The notes: generated from the letters alone by a model not told the origin. Shown: positions 41,984-51,953, counted from the first letter of the stretch. The stretch: 64,000 nt of DNA from GCA-002733465 sp965230525 (GCA_965230525.1 OZ246008.1:3596001-3660000); one strand, 5' to 3'. Program-made: numbers and translations.

Positions 41984-42866
41984 GTTTTGGAACTGGTGGG
42001 TCATTATAATAACAGTGGTCAATGTTCTCGGGTGCTGGGTGCTGCTTTATTGGACCCGCAGGATAAAATCAAACAACGAGGACAACGAAACCACAGGCCA
42101 CGTTTACGACGGCATCGAAGAATATAACAACCCACTGCCTAAATGGTGGTTAAATATGTTCAACATCTGTCTCGTTTTCTCAGTGGGCTACCTCATTTTA
42201 TATCCAGGCTTAGGTAATTTCGCAGGTGTATTGGGTTGGACCCAAGAAGGACAACATGCTGAAGAAGTGGCAGCCGCAAAAGCCGTTTATGCGCCGTTAT
42301 TTGAAAAATATTCAGCCACGCCAATTGAAGAACTTGCCAAAAACAAACAAGCCACGGAAATGGGTAAGCGAATTTTTGTGAATACCTGTTTCGGTTGCCA
42401 CGGTTCCGATGGACGCGGTAATCCCGGTTATCCTAATTTAACCGACCAAGATTGGTTATATGGTGGTACCCCTGCGAACATAAAACAAACCATTCTGAGC
42501 GGTCGGCGTGGTGTAATGCCAGGGTTTGAAGCAGCGCTCAACGCCGAACAACTTGACAGCGTTGTTCAATACGTTGGACAGCTTTCTGGCAACCAAGTAG
42601 ACGAGGCCAAAGCGGCCGCAGGGAAAAAGATTTTTGACATACAATGTTTTGCATGTCACGGCAGGGATGGAAAAGGCAACATCGCACTCGGTGCGCCTAA
42701 CTTAACCGACGATATATGGTTATACGGCGGATCGGCCACGGTCATTGCTAAAACCCTAAGAGAAGGTCGTAACGGTATTATGCCCGCTTATAAAGACATT
42801 TTAGGTGAAGATAGAGTTCATTTAGTGGCGGCCTATGTCTATAGTTTATCCGACGAACAGAAATAA
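41976..42866 (+). CDS. ccoP: cbb3-type oxidase di-haem subunit III
   Basis: CcoP is a 296-residue membrane-anchored cytochrome c with two haem motifs, CFGCHGSDGRG and CFACHGRDGKG. Two N-terminal helices (WVIIITVVNVLGCWVLLYW and FNICLVFSVGYLIL) precede them, and PLPKWWLNMF is characteristic of CcoP. Each haem domain carries a later MPGF or MPAY methionine ligand. It is the electron entry point of the complex. The start lies inside the end of ccoQ. Confidence 0.97.
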   Translation: MSEFWNWWVIIITVVNVLGCWVLLYWTRRIKSNNEDNETTGHVYDGIEEYNNPLPKWWLNMFNICLVFSVGYLILYPGLGNFAGVLGWTQEGQHAEEVAAAKAVYAPLFEKYSATPIEELAKNKQATEMGKRIFVNTCFGCHGSDGRGNPGYPNLTDQDWLYGGTPANIKQTILSGRRGVMPGFEAALNAEQLDSVVQYVGQLSGNQVDEAKAAAGKKIFDIQCFACHGRDGKGNIALGAPNLTDDIWLYGGSATVIAKTLREGRNGIMPAYKDILGEDRVHLVAAYVYSLSDEQK

Positions 42867-42904
42867 CTCATAGTCGATTCATAGCTCGTATTTTGACTTT
42901 ATAC

Positions 42905-42934
42905 GACTACCAAACTGGTGTCAGTTTGGTAGTC
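42905..42934 (+). other. Intercistronic hairpin between ccoP and ccoG
   Basis: A perfect 13-bp stem, GACTACCAAACTG with its complement, closes a GTGT loop 38 bases after ccoP. There is no U-run, so it is not a typical terminator. It may protect or process the ccoNOQP message and set the ratio to ccoGHI. Confidence 0.7.
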
Positions 42935-43006
42935 AGAACATTAGCAAATCTATTCTTTAAACCGGCTTAAAAAGATCCTTTATTGAGATTTTAGTGAGAA
43001 TTTAGT

Positions 43007-44407
43007 ATGTCTACTCAAAGCGAAAAGGATATTCAATACAAGGATTTGTATGTCTCCGCTGACAAAATCTACCCTCGTCAAGTTAATGGGTTATTCGCTA
43101 AATTAAGAATACTGACGGTCTTTTTACTCCTCGGTTGTTTTTATATTTCTCCTTGGCTACTTTGGAACGGCCAACAAGCCGTACTGTTTGATTTGCCAGC
43201 GCGTCAATTTCGCTATTTTGGCGTTACTTTTTGGCCGCAAGACTTTATTTATTTAACCTTACTATTAATTATTGCCGCAGTTGGCTTATTTCTATTTACC
43301 ACCATCGCTGGTCGACTATGGTGCGGGTACGCCTGTCCGCAAACAGTTTGGACCGAGACTTTTCTTTGGATAGAAGAACTCGTTGAAGGCAACCGAAACA
43401 AACGCATTAAGCTCGACAAAGGTCCTTGGAATTTAAATAAGATTACGCGTAAGTCGACCAAGCACTTTTTATGGGTAAGCTATGCGCTGTTTACCGGTTA
43501 TACTTTTGTCGGATACTTCTCTCCTATTCGAGAACTAGGCCAAGGCATTATCGAATTGTCGCTCGGTCCATGGGAATGGTTTTGGGTACTTTTTTACTCT
43601 TTAGCTACCTACGGCAATGCAGGTTGGCTGAGAGAGCAAGTGTGCTTGCATATGTGTCCCTATGCGCGTTTTCAAAGCTCTATGTTTGATAAAGACACGT
43701 TGATAATTTCCTACGACAAAGCGCGCGGAGAACAAAGAGGCAAACGCAAAAAGAATTCAGACTATCAAGCCAAAGGTCTCGGCGATTGTATCGACTGCAA
43801 TCAATGCGTGCACGTCTGCCCCACCGGTATCGATATACGAGACGGTCTACAGTATGAATGTATCGCCTGTGCAGCGTGTATTGATGTTTGTGATAATGTC
43901 ATGGATAAAATGGGCTACGACAAAGGCTTAATTAAATACACCACCGAAGTCGAAGAGCAATCCCAAGGCAAACAAAAAACTGTATTCTTCAGGCCAAGAA
44001 CCATTTACTATATTTCGATTTTTGCCGCCGCGATTAGCGCGTTCATCTATTTGTTATCAAACCGAATTCCTCTTGACATTAATGTACTCCGAGATCGCAA
44101 TAAACTGTATACCGAGAATTTTGCAGGGGATGTGGAGAACACTTATACTTTAAAGATTTTAAATATGTCCCAGCAGACTGAAAACTATAAACTTTCGGTC
44201 GATGGTTTTGATACAATTGAACTAATTGGCGACGCATCATTTACCATTGAGAGTGGCGAAGTATTAACTTTACCGGTTCGACTCAGAGTACCGGGCGAGC
44301 AAATTAAAAAGCGCTCAAATGATGTTGAATTTATTATTCAAGCAACCGGTGAACAACAATATATTGCCACTTCGAGTGCAAAATTTTTAGGGCCAGAAAT
44401 TAAATGA
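43007..44407 (+). CDS. ccoG: Cytochrome oxidase accessory ferredoxin-like protein CcoG
   Basis: CcoG (RdxA/FixG) is a 466-residue polytopic membrane protein that reduces Cu(II) during maturation of cbb3. Cysteine motifs are WCGYACPQTVW and CLHMCPYARFQ in the membrane part, then two 4Fe-4S ferredoxin clusters, CIDCNQCVHVCPTGIDIR and CIACAACIDVCDNVM. The C-terminal Ig-like part follows one more helix (IYYISIFAAAISAFIYLL). Its stop overlaps ccoH at ATGA. Confidence 0.96.
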   Translation: MSTQSEKDIQYKDLYVSADKIYPRQVNGLFAKLRILTVFLLLGCFYISPWLLWNGQQAVLFDLPARQFRYFGVTFWPQDFIYLTLLLIIAAVGLFLFTTIAGRLWCGYACPQTVWTETFLWIEELVEGNRNKRIKLDKGPWNLNKITRKSTKHFLWVSYALFTGYTFVGYFSPIRELGQGIIELSLGPWEWFWVLFYSLATYGNAGWLREQVCLHMCPYARFQSSMFDKDTLIISYDKARGEQRGKRKKNSDYQAKGLGDCIDCNQCVHVCPTGIDIRDGLQYECIACAACIDVCDNVMDKMGYDKGLIKYTTEVEEQSQGKQKTVFFRPRTIYYISIFAAAISAFIYLLSNRIPLDINVLRDRNKLYTENFAGDVENTYTLKILNMSQQTENYKLSVDGFDTIELIGDASFTIESGEVLTLPVRLRVPGEQIKKRSNDVEFIIQATGEQQYIATSSAKFLGPEIK

Positions 44408-44916
44408 CTTCAATGAATGATTTAGATACCCAACCTTGGTACAAACAAGGCTGGCCTTGGGCACTAATTGCAATCCCATTCTTAACGGTTGTTGCTGGAG
44501 TGATCACCTTTATCATTGCAAACGATACCTCTGACTCGCTTGTATTAGACGACTATTACAAAAAAGGATTGGCAATTAACAGCAATATTGAACGTGTTGA
44601 AAAAGCTGAGCAACTTAATATTTCTGCCAAAATTACAATCGACAAAAACCTGAATTTGGTAACCTTAAATTTGACGGCCAAGCAACATGTTGGCGATGAG
44701 TTAATTTTAAATTTTTCACACCCTACTCTCAAACAGCGCGATCAATCACTATTACTTAGCCAGTTAACAAAAGGTGAATATGTGGCAGAGATTAGCCCTT
44801 TGGCTAGCACTTATTGGCATGTTTCCATTGAAGATAAATCCAAGTCATGGCTGCTCAAAGGCCGCTGGCTCTATCCCGACACTAAACAGCTCAGCCTTGG
44901 CACCAATGTAAATTAA
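44404..44916 (+). CDS. ccoH: Cytochrome oxidase assembly protein CcoH
   Basis: This 170-residue FixH-family protein has one N-terminal helix (WALIAIPFLTVVAGVITFIIA) and the family motif LVLDDYYKKGLAINSNIER. The periplasmic part is a beta-rich domain ending in GRWLYPD. CcoH binds the oxidase and assists assembly together with the CcoI copper pump. It starts within the ccoG stop codon; ccoI begins 23 bases downstream. Confidence 0.93.
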   Translation: MTSMNDLDTQPWYKQGWPWALIAIPFLTVVAGVITFIIANDTSDSLVLDDYYKKGLAINSNIERVEKAEQLNISAKITIDKNLNLVTLNLTAKQHVGDELILNFSHPTLKQRDQSLLLSQLTKGEYVAEISPLASTYWHVSIEDKSKSWLLKGRWLYPDTKQLSLGTNVN

Positions 44917-44939
44917 TGCCATTGACTCAAGCCTAAGCT

Positions 44940-47375
44940 ATGTCTAATCTAAATTGCTTTCACTGCGGTCTAGACAACCCTGAAGGCATCAATTTAACCC
45001 TTACCCTGTTCGATAAAAAGCGCTACTTTTGTTGCCACGGTTGTATCGCCATTGCCGAAACCCTGGCACAGAATGACATGCTTGATTTCTATCGATTTAG
45101 AGAACGACCAAGTAGTAAACCTGAAGAATTAATTCCACAAGATCTATTAAAACTTGAAGCCTTAGACTCGCCCGAAATACTAGAAGAAATTTCTCAATCC
45201 GACGACGACTTACGAGAAATTCAACTGGGCATCGAGGGGATTACTTGCGGTGCCTGCGGTTGGTTGATTGAAAAACACTTAAGCAAAATAGATTACGTGA
45301 GAGAAGTTTCCGTCAATGTGTCGACACACCGTGCGATAATAAAATGGCATCAATCCGGTGAGTTAAGCGCCATCCTCAAGTCGCTTCGCAAACTCGGCTA
45401 TATTGGCTATCCGTTTTCCGAAAATGAGTATGAAAACCACAACAATTTGATTAATCGCCAATACACCAAACGGTTATTAGTGGCTGCGCTTGGAATGATG
45501 CAAGTCATGACCTATGCCTTGGCTGTCTATATTGGAGAGTTTCAAGATTTGGAGCCAAAGCATCAGATGTTTTTTCATTGGTTAAGTGGATTGATTGCAA
45601 CGCCGGTAGTTTTTTATTCAGCGTTGCCATTTTTTACCAGTGCCTACAATAATCTAAAACGCCGACATCTTGGAATGAATTTACCAGTTAGTATTGCGAT
45701 CTTAGCGGGCTACTTTGCAAGCTGTTATTCCTTGCTTTTTGGTTCAAACGTATTTTATTTCGATTCAATCGTCATGTTTACTTTCTTCTTACTGATTGGT
45801 CGCTATTTAGAACACCGTGCACGCTACCGTTCGTTGCTTAAACAGCAGAATTTTAGTCAACTACTACCGCTCACAGCATCCAAAAAACAACCCGATGGCA
45901 CAGTGCAAGAAGTCAGCCTCAGTCAAGTAAAACCCGGCGATGAATTGGTTATTTATGCGGGTGGTGTTATTCCGGTTGATGGTGTACTTGAAAGTGATGC
46001 TGCCGATATAAACGAAGCAATTTTAACCGGCGAGTTTCTTCCGGTTGAAAAATCTGCAGGTGACACGCTACTAAGCGGGACGACAAACCACTCTGCCAGT
46101 ATTAGCATGAAAGTCACTCGAGGAGTTAAGCAAAGCCATTTACAGAGTTTGATCAATCTTCAAGCTAAGGCCGAACAACTAAAACCACGTTCCATTTCAT
46201 TGGCCGATGGCATCGCACATTGGTACGTCGCAGTGCTTTTAGTCTTAGTGAGCTTAAGCGGCATCTATTGGTTTTATCATGAGCAAGAAAACACCTTTGC
46301 AATTGTGCTTTCCGTGCTTGTAGTCAGTTGTCCGTGTGCACTTTCGTTAGCTACTCCTGCGGCGATTGCTGCGGCAACATCCAAACTTTCTGACCTCGGT
46401 TTGATGCTGAGAACGGCAAGTGCCTTTGATGATATGCAAGCAGTCAAACACATTGTTTTTGATAAAACAGGTACCCTAACACTCGGTCAAATAGAGATCA
46501 GAGAATTGCATGTTCACAACAACAACCCTTGCCGCCTACAGACTATTGATGAAATCGAATCTCATCACTACTTTGAAATAGCCTGTCAATTAGAGCAGGT
46601 ATCAAACCACCCCATAGCAACAGCGTTTCGATCAGCTAAGCACAAGTCTTCCGGCAGGATAAAGAATACCCAAGAGTTTCCTGGCTTAGGGGTCTCGGGC
46701 CAATCGGAAGGAAATCGATTCCGGCTTGGCAATCGAGCATTTGTTGAATCTCATGGTATCGCACTAAAGGATAACAGAGCTTCACAAAATGAAACTCAAT
46801 TATTTTTGGTCGACCAAAATCAACACTTGGCGACGTTTATACTTGAAGATCGCATTAAAAATTCCGCTAATTCTGCAATCAAGCAATTGCAACAGTTAGG
46901 TTATGAGATCAGCATTTTAAGTGGAGATTCCAACACTGCGGTAAAAAATATCGCTCGTCGTCTCAAGCTTACCGATGTTCATGCCGAAATGTCGCCAAAT
47001 GCAAAGCTCGACTTTATTCATCAACGACAAAAACAAGGGCAAAACTGCTTAATGGTTGGCGATGGGTTTAATGATGTTGGCGCGCTTTCCGCAGCAAAAA
47101 TGAGCATCACCATCGGAAGCGGCACTCAACTTTCCAAAAGTGCCTCAGGCGCTGTATTAGTCGCCAAAGACCTTAACGTCATTCCACAGAGTTTGGCACT
47201 GGCTCGCAAGGTTAACCGCATAATAAAACAAAACCTCGCCTGGGCGGTTAGCTATAATTTACTCGCAGTTCCCTTTGCTATGATGGGCTACATTCCCGCT
47301 TGGCTTGCAGCCATTGGGATGAGTTTAAGCTCGCTAATAGTTGTTTTAAATGCACTCAGACTTAAATCGAACTAG
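44940..47375 (+). CDS. ccoI: Copper-exporting P-type ATPase of cbb3 assembly, CcoI
   Basis: CcoI (FixI/CopA2) exports copper for the CuB site of cbb3. The 811 residues begin with a Cys-rich leader (CFHCG, YFCCHGC) typical of FixI. The heavy-metal domain follows with CGAC at 103-106, then eight helices, the transport motif SCPCALSLATP, the phosphorylated aspartate in FDKTGTLT (near 508), HP in SNHPIATAF and MVGDGFNDVGAL. It is the last gene of the run. The next gene, dcd, is on the other strand, and no ccoS-like frame follows. Confidence 0.96.
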   Translation: MSNLNCFHCGLDNPEGINLTLTLFDKKRYFCCHGCIAIAETLAQNDMLDFYRFRERPSSKPEELIPQDLLKLEALDSPEILEEISQSDDDLREIQLGIEGITCGACGWLIEKHLSKIDYVREVSVNVSTHRAIIKWHQSGELSAILKSLRKLGYIGYPFSENEYENHNNLINRQYTKRLLVAALGMMQVMTYALAVYIGEFQDLEPKHQMFFHWLSGLIATPVVFYSALPFFTSAYNNLKRRHLGMNLPVSIAILAGYFASCYSLLFGSNVFYFDSIVMFTFFLLIGRYLEHRARYRSLLKQQNFSQLLPLTASKKQPDGTVQEVSLSQVKPGDELVIYAGGVIPVDGVLESDAADINEAILTGEFLPVEKSAGDTLLSGTTNHSASISMKVTRGVKQSHLQSLINLQAKAEQLKPRSISLADGIAHWYVAVLLVLVSLSGIYWFYHEQENTFAIVLSVLVVSCPCALSLATPAAIAAATSKLSDLGLMLRTASAFDDMQAVKHIVFDKTGTLTLGQIEIRELHVHNNNPCRLQTIDEIESHHYFEIACQLEQVSNHPIATAFRSAKHKSSGRIKNTQEFPGLGVSGQSEGNRFRLGNRAFVESHGIALKDNRASQNETQLFLVDQNQHLATFILEDRIKNSANSAIKQLQQLGYEISILSGDSNTAVKNIARRLKLTDVHAEMSPNAKLDFIHQRQKQGQNCLMVGDGFNDVGALSAAKMSITIGSGTQLSKSASGAVLVAKDLNVIPQSLALARKVNRIIKQNLAWAVSYNLLAVPFAMMGYIPAWLAAIGMSLSSLIVVLNALRLKSN

Positions 47376-47522
47376 CTGACACAAGTTGAATTTTGTGCAT
47401 TGAAGAAAAGTATTCGGTATTGCTAGAAAGTTTTACGTGATTAGCTTGCGCTTGTTTGGAACGACAAACCTCAGCCACAATAACTCCCCTCATACTTTAC
47501 CAAGAGGAGTCCAGTAGAAAAT

Positions 47523-48086
47523 TTAAGTCTTTGGAAGCGTCACACCTGTTTGACCTTGATACTTGCCACCTCGATCGGCGTAGGATGTATCACATACTTC
47601 ATCTGACTCAAAGAACAACATTTGAGCAACCCCTTCATTAGCGTATATCTTGGCGGGTAGTGGCGTGGTATTCGAAAATTCCAGTGTTACGTGCCCTTCC
47701 CACTCTGGTTCTAGCGGCGTGACGTTAACAATGATGCCACAGCGAGCGTAGGTTGATTTGCCGAGACAAACAGTCAATATATTTCGCGGAATTCTGAAAT
47801 ATTCGACGGTGCGCGCTAACGCAAACGAGTTGGGCGGGATAATACACACGTCAGAAGTGACGTTTACAAAGCTCTTTTCATCAAAGTTTTTCGGATCAAC
47901 AATGGTGGAATGCACATTGGTAAAGATTTTAAACTCATTGGAACAGCGGACATCGTATCCATAGCTTGAAGTTCCGTAAGAGATAATTTTTTGCCCGTCA
48001 GCTTCTCTTACTTGTCCCGATTCGAATGGCTCAATCATGCCGTCGGCCGCTTGGCGGCGCATCCATTTATCAGACTTAATACTCAT
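47523..48086 (-). CDS. dcd: dCTP deaminase
   Basis: This 187-residue cytosolic enzyme converts dCTP to dUTP for thymidylate synthesis. Motifs are SYGYDVRCSNEF, the catalytic glutamate region TPLEPEWEGHVTLEFSNTTP, LGKSTYARCGIIVNVTP, and the C-terminal GGKYQGQTGVTLPKT, which is a close family match. It lies convergent to ccoI and 114 bases downstream of apbC on the same strand. Confidence 0.97.
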   Translation of the reverse strand: MSIKSDKWMRRQAADGMIEPFESGQVREADGQKIISYGTSSYGYDVRCSNEFKIFTNVHSTIVDPKNFDEKSFVNVTSDVCIIPPNSFALARTVEYFRIPRNILTVCLGKSTYARCGIIVNVTPLEPEWEGHVTLEFSNTTPLPAKIYANEGVAQMLFFESDEVCDTSYADRGGKYQGQTGVTLPKT

Positions 48087-48200
48087 TTTGACTCATTAAA
48101 TTAGGGTGATTTTGTGACCAGCGATTCTATCACAGGGCTTAAAGGCAGGCGAGCATCCTACCTTTAATTGAGTATTATTTTTTTCGTGTGCTGGAATCAC

Positions 48201-49316
48201 CTAAGACGGTGATTTTGGCTTCCAGGTGGCAATATCGATTGCTTGCGCGCCTTTAGAAAAATCTTTACTCAGCACGGTCAAATTGGCTGCGAGCTTTCTT
48301 GCAATTTCGCGGTAGATTCTAGCAATTGCGCCTTCCGGTTCTTTTGCCACTGTAGGCGTTCCATCATCTAGATTCTGACGAATACTCATGGTCAAAGGAA
48401 GTTGCCCTAATAAATCAATTTGGTAGTCCTTAGCAATAAGCTCTCCACCGCCATCACCGAAAATAGGCTCTTGATGGCCACACTGAGAACACAAATGGGT
48501 GGACATGTTTTCAATCACGCCCATGACAGGAATTTTTACTTTCTCAAACATTGCTATGGCTTTTTTCGCATCGGCAAGCGCTAAATCTTGTGGGGTTGTT
48601 ACTATGACGGCTGCGGTGACAGGTATTTTTTGTGCCATGGTCAGTTGGATATCACCCGTTCCCGGGGGCAAATCAATAATTAAATAATCTAAGTCTTGCC
48701 ACTGAGTGTCCCTAACAATTTGTTGAAGTGCAGAGGAAGCCATCGGGCCGCGCCAAACCATAGCCTGTTTTTCATCAACCAAAAAGCCTATCGACATGGC
48801 TTTCAGATTATGAGCTTCAAGCGGCTCGATGGTCTTTTTATCTTTAGATTGTGGTTTTGCCTCTGGAATACCGAGCATTATTGGCACACTGGGACCATAA
48901 ATATCCGCATCAAGCAAACCGACTTTGGCACCTTCCTTTTGTAACGCAAGTGCTAAATTTACACTTGTTGCTGATTTTCCAACACCGCCTTTACCACTGG
49001 CAACCGCTATGATGTTTTTGACTTTAGAGATAGGAGCCACACCTGCTTTAGTCTCATAAGCCACTAGATTTTGACGAATTTTGATTTGAAACTTAAAATC
49101 CGGCCATTGGTTTAGCAAAACCCCCATTAACTCCTTGCTTAAAGAGTCGACGATTCCCTCACAGGGAAAAGGCAGTTGGATTAAAATAGATGCATTGTTA
49201 TCTTCGACATCTACTTGCTTAATAAAGTCGGCTAACTTTAAGTTGCTAGGAAACTGAGTAAATTCAGTGTTTTTAAGTAGCTCAGTTAAGGTTTGTTGTT
49301 CAAACATTTCGCTCAT
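48201..49316 (-). CDS. apbC: Iron-sulfur cluster carrier ATPase ApbC/Mrp
   Basis: ApbC is a 371-residue P-loop ATPase that holds and transfers a 4Fe-4S cluster. Residues 1-80 form a DUF59-like domain. The deviant Walker A is ASGKGGVGKSATSVNLA, followed by LLDADIYGPS and LIIDLPPGTGD. The cluster-binding cysteines are in HLCSQCGHQEPIFG (CxxC). It is divergent from metG with a 172-base gap, an arrangement common in gammaproteobacteria. It fits functionally with the Fe-S enzymes encoded to the right. Confidence 0.95.
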   Translation of the reverse strand: MSEMFEQQTLTELLKNTEFTQFPSNLKLADFIKQVDVEDNNASILIQLPFPCEGIVDSLSKELMGVLLNQWPDFKFQIKIRQNLVAYETKAGVAPISKVKNIIAVASGKGGVGKSATSVNLALALQKEGAKVGLLDADIYGPSVPIMLGIPEAKPQSKDKKTIEPLEAHNLKAMSIGFLVDEKQAMVWRGPMASSALQQIVRDTQWQDLDYLIIDLPPGTGDIQLTMAQKIPVTAAVIVTTPQDLALADAKKAIAMFEKVKIPVMGVIENMSTHLCSQCGHQEPIFGDGGGELIAKDYQIDLLGQLPLTMSIRQNLDDGTPTVAKEPEGAIARIYREIARKLAANLTVLSKDFSKGAQAIDIATWKPKSPS

Positions 49317-49488
49317 TCGGTTAGAAATTTCAATTAACCTGATTATACCTCATTAGTTTACTCAAATACCTACCTAATTTGTGGGTGTTTTTATCCGTCA
49401 TTCGATTAATTTAGATGATATAAATGACAAAAATCGGTATAGTTGCGGCTTATTTAGCTGACAGAATACAACTACTTAAAGAGCTCAA

Positions 49489-51537
49489 ATGTCTAAGGAT
49501 TTAATCGCAAATAACGGCCAACGTCGGATTTTAATTACCAGTGCACTTCCCTATGCCAATGGTCCTATTCACATTGGTCACATGCTGGAGTATGTGCAAA
49601 CCGATATCTGGTCACGTTACCAAAAGTTAGTGGGTAACGAGTGCTACTATGTGTGCGCTGACGATACCCATGGCACTCCCATTATGTTGAGCGCTCAGAA
49701 ACAAGGGATTACCCCCGAAGAATTGATCGCAAAAAGCCACGCCGACCACAAGCAAGACTTTGACGCCTTTGCTATTGAATTTGACAATTTTCACTCTACA
49801 CACAGTGAAGAAAACAAACTGCTGACCGAAGAGTTTTATCATAAACTCAACGATAAAGGCCATATCGCACGACGTACCATTAATCAGTTATACGACCCTG
49901 AGAAAGAGATGTTCCTTCCCGACCGCTTTGTAAAAGGCGAGTGCCCAAAATGTGGTTCGGCCGATCAATATGGGGATAACTGTGATGTATGCAGTGCTAC
50001 CTATAGCCCGGTAGAGCTAAAGAACCCTAAATCGGCGGTGTCAGGTGCAACCCCGGTATTAAAAGACTCGGAACACTTTTTTGTTAAACTGCAAGATTTC
50101 GAGTCAATGTTAAAGAATTGGCTGGAAACCGGTGTAAGCCAACAAATTGCGAACAAACTAAACGAATGGCTAGAGGTCGGCTTACAAGAATGGGATATTT
50201 CTCGCGATGCCCCCTATTTTGGCTACCAAATTCCCAATGAACCCAACAAGTTTTTTTACGTTTGGTTAGACGCGCCTATCGGTTACATGGCCAGTTTTAA
50301 GAATTTATGCGATCGCAATACAGGACTTAAGTTTGAGGACTTTTGGGCAGTTGGTAGTGAAGCGGAGCTCTATCACTTTATTGGCAAGGACATCATCAAC
50401 TTCCATTGCTTATTTTGGCCAGCCTGTTTAAGTGCGGCCGATTACCGAACCCCAACCCAAGTCTTTGCACACGGTTTCTTGACGGTAAATGGCACTAAAA
50501 TGTCTAAGTCAAAAGGTACCTTTATTAAGGCTGCGACTTATAGAGAACATTTGTCTCCAGAATATTTGCGTTACTACTTTGCCGCCAAGCTATCCGATAA
50601 AGTGGACGATTTTGATCTTAATCTCGAAGATTTTGTTCAACGCGTTAATTCAGACCTAGTCAACAAATTTGTCAATATTGCTAGCCGCTGCGCAAAGCTG
50701 ATTCAAAAGTCCGGTGGCAGTCTGCATGCAGAAATAGACCAACCGAAATTACTGCAAGCATTTCAAGACGAAGCGGATAAAATAGCTTTAAACTATGAAA
50801 ATCGAGAGTACGGCAAAGCCTGTAAATTGATTATGGCGTTGGCTGACAAAGCGAACACTTACATCGACGAAAAAGCGCCTTGGACCCTTGCTAAAAATGA
50901 AGATACGCTTGATGAAGCATTAAAAATCTGCTCCATGGGCATTAATCTATTTCGAATTCTTAGCATTTATCTCAAGCCAGTTTTGCCTTCACTGAGCAAA
51001 CAAATTGAGGTATTTTTAAATTGCGAACCATTGCAATGGCATCACCTAAAGTTTCCATTGACGGAGCATGCTATTAACCCTTTCAAACCGTTAATGAAAC
51101 GAGTTGAACTTAAACAAGTAGAAGCCATGGTTGCCTCCTCGGTTGAAGCTGATAGCACACCTAAAAAAGAGAAAGAGATTAAAAAAACAGTCGGAAATGA
51201 TGCGATCAAACCTGAAATAGAGTTTGCAGATTTTGACAAGATTGATTTAAGAATTGTCGAAATTGTTGCTGCAGAACATGTCGATGGTGCAGATAAACTC
51301 TTAAAATTGACTTTGTCTTTAGGTGAACAACAAAAACAAGTTTTCGCTGGCATTAAGTCGGCCTATGCCCCCGAAGATCTCATTGGAAAGCTAACCGTAA
51401 TGGTCGCAAACCTCGCACCAAGAAAGATGAGATTTGGCCTTTCGGAAGGGATGGTTCTAGCAGCAGGCCCTGGCGGAAGTGAGTTATGGATTTTAAACCC
51501 AGATGAAGGTGCTCAGCCTGGGATGCGAGTTAAGTAG
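49489..51537 (+). CDS. metG: Methionyl-tRNA synthetase
   Basis: This 682-residue class-I synthetase charges tRNA-Met in the cytosol. HIGH lies in GPIHIGHMLEY near residue 25. The zinc knuckle CPKCG...DNCDVC is near 145-165. KMSKS is in NGTKMSKSKGTFI, and the anticodon-binding helical domain follows. After a K/E-rich linker (about 555-575) comes the C-terminal tRNA-binding/dimerisation domain (FADFDKIDLRIVEI, VMVANLAPRKMRFGLSEGM). Length matches the dimeric E. coli type (677). Confidence 0.98.
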   Translation: MSKDLIANNGQRRILITSALPYANGPIHIGHMLEYVQTDIWSRYQKLVGNECYYVCADDTHGTPIMLSAQKQGITPEELIAKSHADHKQDFDAFAIEFDNFHSTHSEENKLLTEEFYHKLNDKGHIARRTINQLYDPEKEMFLPDRFVKGECPKCGSADQYGDNCDVCSATYSPVELKNPKSAVSGATPVLKDSEHFFVKLQDFESMLKNWLETGVSQQIANKLNEWLEVGLQEWDISRDAPYFGYQIPNEPNKFFYVWLDAPIGYMASFKNLCDRNTGLKFEDFWAVGSEAELYHFIGKDIINFHCLFWPACLSAADYRTPTQVFAHGFLTVNGTKMSKSKGTFIKAATYREHLSPEYLRYYFAAKLSDKVDDFDLNLEDFVQRVNSDLVNKFVNIASRCAKLIQKSGGSLHAEIDQPKLLQAFQDEADKIALNYENREYGKACKLIMALADKANTYIDEKAPWTLAKNEDTLDEALKICSMGINLFRILSIYLKPVLPSLSKQIEVFLNCEPLQWHHLKFPLTEHAINPFKPLMKRVELKQVEAMVASSVEADSTPKKEKEIKKTVGNDAIKPEIEFADFDKIDLRIVEIVAAEHVDGADKLLKLTLSLGEQQKQVFAGIKSAYAPEDLIGKLTVMVANLAPRKMRFGLSEGMVLAAGPGGSELWILNPDEGAQPGMRVK

Positions 51538-51564
51538 TCGTTAGTAAATACAGGAAAATAAGTG

Positions 51565-51930
51565 ATGCAACCATTTGAACTATACGCAGAAGCTTGGATG
51601 CTCTACATTGGCTTGGGTATTCTTTTACTAGCACTTATCGGCTACAAGATGCGAACAGTCTCATGGGGCATAAAAATAGCTGTACTCAGCCTGGTCGGGG
51701 TCGGCGCGTTCACACCCGATACGGTTGCCAACGCTGAAACTTACGCGCCGCTAGTACTCACGGCGTTACTCAAAGCCGAAACCGAAGGCAGTGCGGCAAT
51801 CATTAATGGACTGGTTAAACTAGTTATTATTTGGGGCATCGTATTTAGTTCAGCCCTCGCAGCTCGGCATTTTTGGTTAGCAAAACGACAACCAACACAA
51901 TCCTCAGCGGATGATACTATCGACCAATAA
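51565..51930 (+). CDS. Small membrane protein of unknown function before rnfA
   Basis: This 121-residue protein has three hydrophobic stretches: MLYIGLGILLLALIGYKM, IKIAVLSLVGVGAFTP and GLVKLVIIWGIVFSSALAA. The tail, rich in Q, S and D, is polar. I do not recognise a family. It starts at an ATG with AGGA nine bases upstream (a GTG at 51562 also fits). It lies 27 bases after metG and 23 before rnfA on the same strand, so co-transcription with rnf is likely. A role near that membrane complex is only contextual. Confidence 0.8.
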   Translation: MQPFELYAEAWMLYIGLGILLLALIGYKMRTVSWGIKIAVLSLVGVGAFTPDTVANAETYAPLVLTALLKAETEGSAAIINGLVKLVIIWGIVFSSALAARHFWLAKRQPTQSSADDTIDQ

Positions 51931-51953
51931 CAAATGAGGATAAGCAAAATTTC

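Noticed and set aside
41856..42866. Extended frame for ccoP
   Set aside because: The first 40 codons overlap ccoQ out of frame; the ATG at 41976 begins the conserved CcoP N-terminus.
47456..47641. Plus-strand frame of 61 codons after ccoI as a ccoS candidate
   Set aside because: It lacks a hydrophobic helix and mostly overlaps the dcd coding region antisense, so it does not look like CcoS.
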